Below are positions 58,667 to 60,811 of a DNA stretch of 60,811 nt, piece by piece (the first letter of the stretch is position 1; each line of letters begins with the position of its first letter). A model generated the notes under the pieces. That model ran no database searches. It was given only the letters and a program-made list of their open reading frames with translations, and was not told the origin of the DNA. Both the position numbers and the translations under genes were made by a program. This stretch comes from Gemmatimonadota bacterium (lineage in GTDB: Bacteria; Gemmatimonadota; Gemmatimonadetes; Gemmatimonadales; GWC2-71-9). The DNA lies in contig QHTK01000052.1 of NCBI GenBank assembly GCA_003220795.1, forward strand, positions 591 through 61,401, read 5' to 3'.

Positions 58667-59574
58667 CATCGTCCATCTTCCTCGGCGCCGACGCCGGGGG
58701 CTCCCACTCCACGGTCGTGATCGGCACGGCCGACTTGACGATCCTCGGCCGCGCCGACGGACCGCCCGCCGCGATGAAACCGGGGGGAGCCCCAGCCTCG
58801 GCCGCGGTGCTCAGCGAGACCGGGCGCCGCGCCGCGTTTCAAGGGAGCGTCGATCTGCCCGTCGAGCGCGCGGTGGTGGCCGCCGCGGGCGCGGGGCGCC
58901 CCCAGGAGCGGGCGGACCTGGAAGCCGCCCTCGTGCAGGCAGGAATGGCCCGTCGCGTGCGCGTCATGGCCGACGGCGAGGTCGCGCTCTCCACGGCGTT
59001 CGCGGACGGGACGGGGATCATCGTCAGCGCGGGCACCGGGTCGATCGCCTACGCGCGCGATCCCGCGGGGCAGCTCCACCGCGCGGGCGGCTATGGCTGG
59101 CAGCTGGGAGACGAGGGCGGCGGGTACTGGCTGGGGCGACGAGCGCTGGACGTCGCCGCGCGCGCGCAGGATGGGCGCGGCGAAGGCTCCACCCTGCTCG
59201 CCCGCCTGCTCGGCGCGCTCGGCCTGCAGACGTTCGACGATCTGGTCCGCTGGACGGCGACCGCGACGCCGGCCCAGGTCGCGGCGCTGGCCCCGCACGT
59301 CATCAACGCGGCGGGCGATGGGGAAGCGGTGGCCCAACGCGCCGTGGAAGAGGCGGCGCGGGAGCTCGTCGCCCTCGTCCTAACGCTCGAGCGGCACTAC
59401 CCCGGGACGGGACCCGTGTCGGTGGCGACGGCGGGCGGCCTGCTGGTCGCGCAGGCTCCTCTCGCCGAGGCGTTCCGCACCAGACTGGCCGCGGAGTCGA
59501 ACCGGGCCCGCTTGGTCACGACTAGGGTGGATACGCCAGTAGGAGCCCTCAAGCTCGCGGCACAGATGGAATAG
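58663..59574 (+). CDS. BadF/BadG-type amino-sugar kinase (GlcNAc/MurNAc kinase-like)
   Basis: 303 residues, ASKHA fold: phosphate-1 loop FLGADAGGSHSTVVIG, phosphate-2 IIVSAGTGSIAY, GGYGWQLGDEGGGYWLG and VATAGGLLVA. Members phosphorylate GlcNAc and/or MurNAc. Coupled to a symporter and near namZ and nagZ, it would trap recovered wall sugars. Confidence 0.87.
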   Translation: MTSSIFLGADAGGSHSTVVIGTADLTILGRADGPPAAMKPGGAPASAAVLSETGRRAAFQGSVDLPVERAVVAAAGAGRPQERADLEAALVQAGMARRVRVMADGEVALSTAFADGTGIIVSAGTGSIAYARDPAGQLHRAGGYGWQLGDEGGGYWLGRRALDVAARAQDGRGEGSTLLARLLGALGLQTFDDLVRWTATATPAQVAALAPHVINAAGDGEAVAQRAVEEAARELVALVLTLERHYPGTGPVSVATAGGLLVAQAPLAEAFRTRLAAESNRARLVTTRVDTPVGALKLAAQME

Positions 59575-59576
59575 GA

Positions 59577-60811
59577 TCAGGCAGCCGGCGCCAACCGCAC
59601 ATCACCGCCGACGACGCGCGGGTCCCAGTCGCTTTCGGTGCGCGCCACGTACACCGCCGCCGTGAGGTCGCCGCAGACGTTCACCGTAGTGCGGCACATA
59701 TCGAGGATGCGGTCGACACCCAGGATGATCGCGATCCCTTCGGCCGGTACACCGACCGTGGCGAGCACGACCATTAAGAGGGGCAGCGAGCCGCCCGGCA
59801 CTCCCGCCGCACCGACCGCCGTGATGACGCTCAAGATCAGGACGACGATCTGGCCCCCGAGATCGAGCGACACGCCGAAGACCTGCGCGAGGAAGAGCAC
59901 GGTCACGCCTTCGTAGAGCGCCGTGCCGTTCATGCACATCGTCGAGCCGAGCGGCAGGACGAAACCGGCGATCTTGGGCGGAATCTTCAGCTCCTCCTCG
60001 GCCACGGCGATGTTCGTGGGAAGCGTCGCGTTGCTCGAGCTGGTCGAGAACGCGGTGACGATGCTCGCGCGGATCCGGCTCCAGAACACCCGCGGGTCGA
60101 GCCCACCGAACAGCCGCACGAGCAGTGACAGGCTCACCGTTCCGTGGATCAGCAGCCCGGCTACGACGATGACGACGTACAGCCCGAGCTGGCGCAGCAG
60201 CCCCCAGCCGAAGCGCGACGTCGTGAAAAAGATGAGCCCGAACACGCCGTAGGGAGCGAGCTTCATCGCGAGGTCGATGATCTTTACGACCGCTTCGCCG
60301 ACTGCGTCGAGCACGCGCACCAACGGCCGCGCCTTCTCCTCCGGGATCAGGGTGAGCGCGGCGCCGAACACGAGTGAGAAGAAGATCACGCCCAGGAGAT
60401 CCATTCCGGCCGCCGCCTGGATCGGGTTGCGCGGCACCATGTTGACGAACGTCTCGACGCCGAACCGCGTCGAGCCGGCGGCCTGCAACCCTTGCGCCTG
60501 GGAGCGATATGTCGCCATCAGCTGCTCGCGCACGTCAGGCGCGAGACCCGCGCCCGGCCGGAACAGGTTGACGAGCACCAGCCCGATGGCGGCCGACAGC
60601 GCGGTCGAGAGCAAGAAGTACACGAGCGTGCGGATGCCGACGCGGCCCACCTTGCGGATGTCACCGATCCCCGCGACGCCGAGCGTGATGGAGGTGAAGA
60701 CGAGTGGGATCACCGTCATGAGCAGCATCCGGAGGAACACCTGCCCGACGGGCCCCGCGACGTTGTCGCCGACCCAGCGCACCCACGCCGCCCCCGGGGC
60801 GAGCGTGTTCG
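59577..60811 (-). CDS. Dicarboxylate/amino acid:cation symporter (DAACS), 5' end cut
   Basis: At least 411 residues, open to the right edge; the first visible residues (NTLAPGAAW) belong to the first helix region, so only a short N-terminal part is missing. Contains the serine-rich [14 protein letters not shown] hairpin, [16 protein letters not shown] and [20 protein letters not shown], and the [12 protein letters not shown] motif of glutamate/aspartate transporters. Confidence 0.93.
   Translation of the reverse strand, partial: NTLAPGAAWVRWVGDNVAGPVGQVFLRMLLMTVIPLVFTSITLGVAGIGDIRKVGRVGIRTLVYFLLSTALSAAIGLVLVNLFRPGAGLAPDVREQLMATYRSQAQGLQAAGSTRFGVETFVNMVPRNPIQAAAGMDLLGVIFFSLVFGAALTLIPEEKARPLVRVLDAVGEAVVKIIDLAMKLAPYGVFGLIFFTTSRFGWGLLRQLGLYVVIVVAGLLIHGTVSLSLLVRLFGGLDPRVFWSRIRASIVTAFSTSSSNATLPTNIAVAEEELKIPPKIAGFVLPLGSTMCMNGTALYEGVTVLFLAQVFGVSLDLGGQIVVLILSVITAVGAAGVPGGSLPLLMVVLATVGVPAEGIAIILGVDRILDMCRTTVNVCGDLTAAVYVARTESDWDPRVVGGDVRLAPAA

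Overview
The window is 60.8 kb of very G+C-rich, densely packed bacterial DNA with almost no intergenic space; most start codons overlap the previous stop codon (ATGA, GTGA, TAATG). The organism is a diderm: BamD, several lipoproteins and outer-membrane-type proteins are present. Gene content and style suggest a Gemmatimonadota-like soil lineage, but that assignment is a guess from composition and not proven here. Both edges cut genes: secA on the left and a dicarboxylate/cation symporter on the right.

Layout. 1-18.7 kb (minus strand): one long run from gmd down to secA. It makes nucleotide sugars (GDP-rhamnose, the WbpA/B/E/D di-N-acetylated glucuronate pathway, UDP-glucuronate, UDP-xylose, UDP-galacturonate) and has carB, murB, two TPR proteins, bamD and nadD inserted in it; no glycosyltransferase is present. 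18.7-22 kb: rpmB on the plus strand, then the alpha ribosomal operon rpmJ-rpsM-rpsK-rpsD-rpoA-rplQ with its own promoter and terminator. 22-26.7 kb: pyrD, pyrF, a large lipoprotein, an amidase and smpB. 26.8 kb: tRNA-Leu(CAG) followed by an 8-bp tandem repeat. 27-31.2 kb: a sulfur/cysteine operon (Rrf2 regulator, rhodanese, CysM-like synthase, JAMM protease, and a fusion of sulfur carrier, E1 enzyme and rhodanese) with an IscR-like operator.

31.3-41.6 kb: mixed redox and housekeeping genes. They include two genes whose catalytic cysteine codon is replaced by an in-frame TGA: an AhpD/carboxymuconolactone decarboxylase-family protein (CxxU) and a Bcp-type peroxiredoxin (TPGU). Both are best read as selenoproteins. 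A thioredoxin reductase lies between them. 41.6-45 kb: E2, E1-beta and E1-alpha of a 2-oxoacid dehydrogenase. 45-48.5 kb: copper chaperone, copper ATPase and cupredoxin. 48.5-50.5 kb: inositol-phosphate synthase and a CDP-alcohol phosphatidyltransferase, pointing to inositol phospholipids. 50.5-59.6 kb: a peptidoglycan-recycling neighbourhood (NamZ, NagZ, a beta-lactamase-fold hydrolase, two sodium/solute symporters, a BadF-type sugar kinase) with an iscA-type gene inside it.

The most notable points are the two independent TGA-for-Cys replacements at known catalytic positions within 5 kb, the cysteine operon with its internal-diglycine fusion protein and adjacent JAMM protease, and a family of 8-bp tandem repeats with a GACGG core inside and beside genes. 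No stretch over 300 bases lacks a gene.
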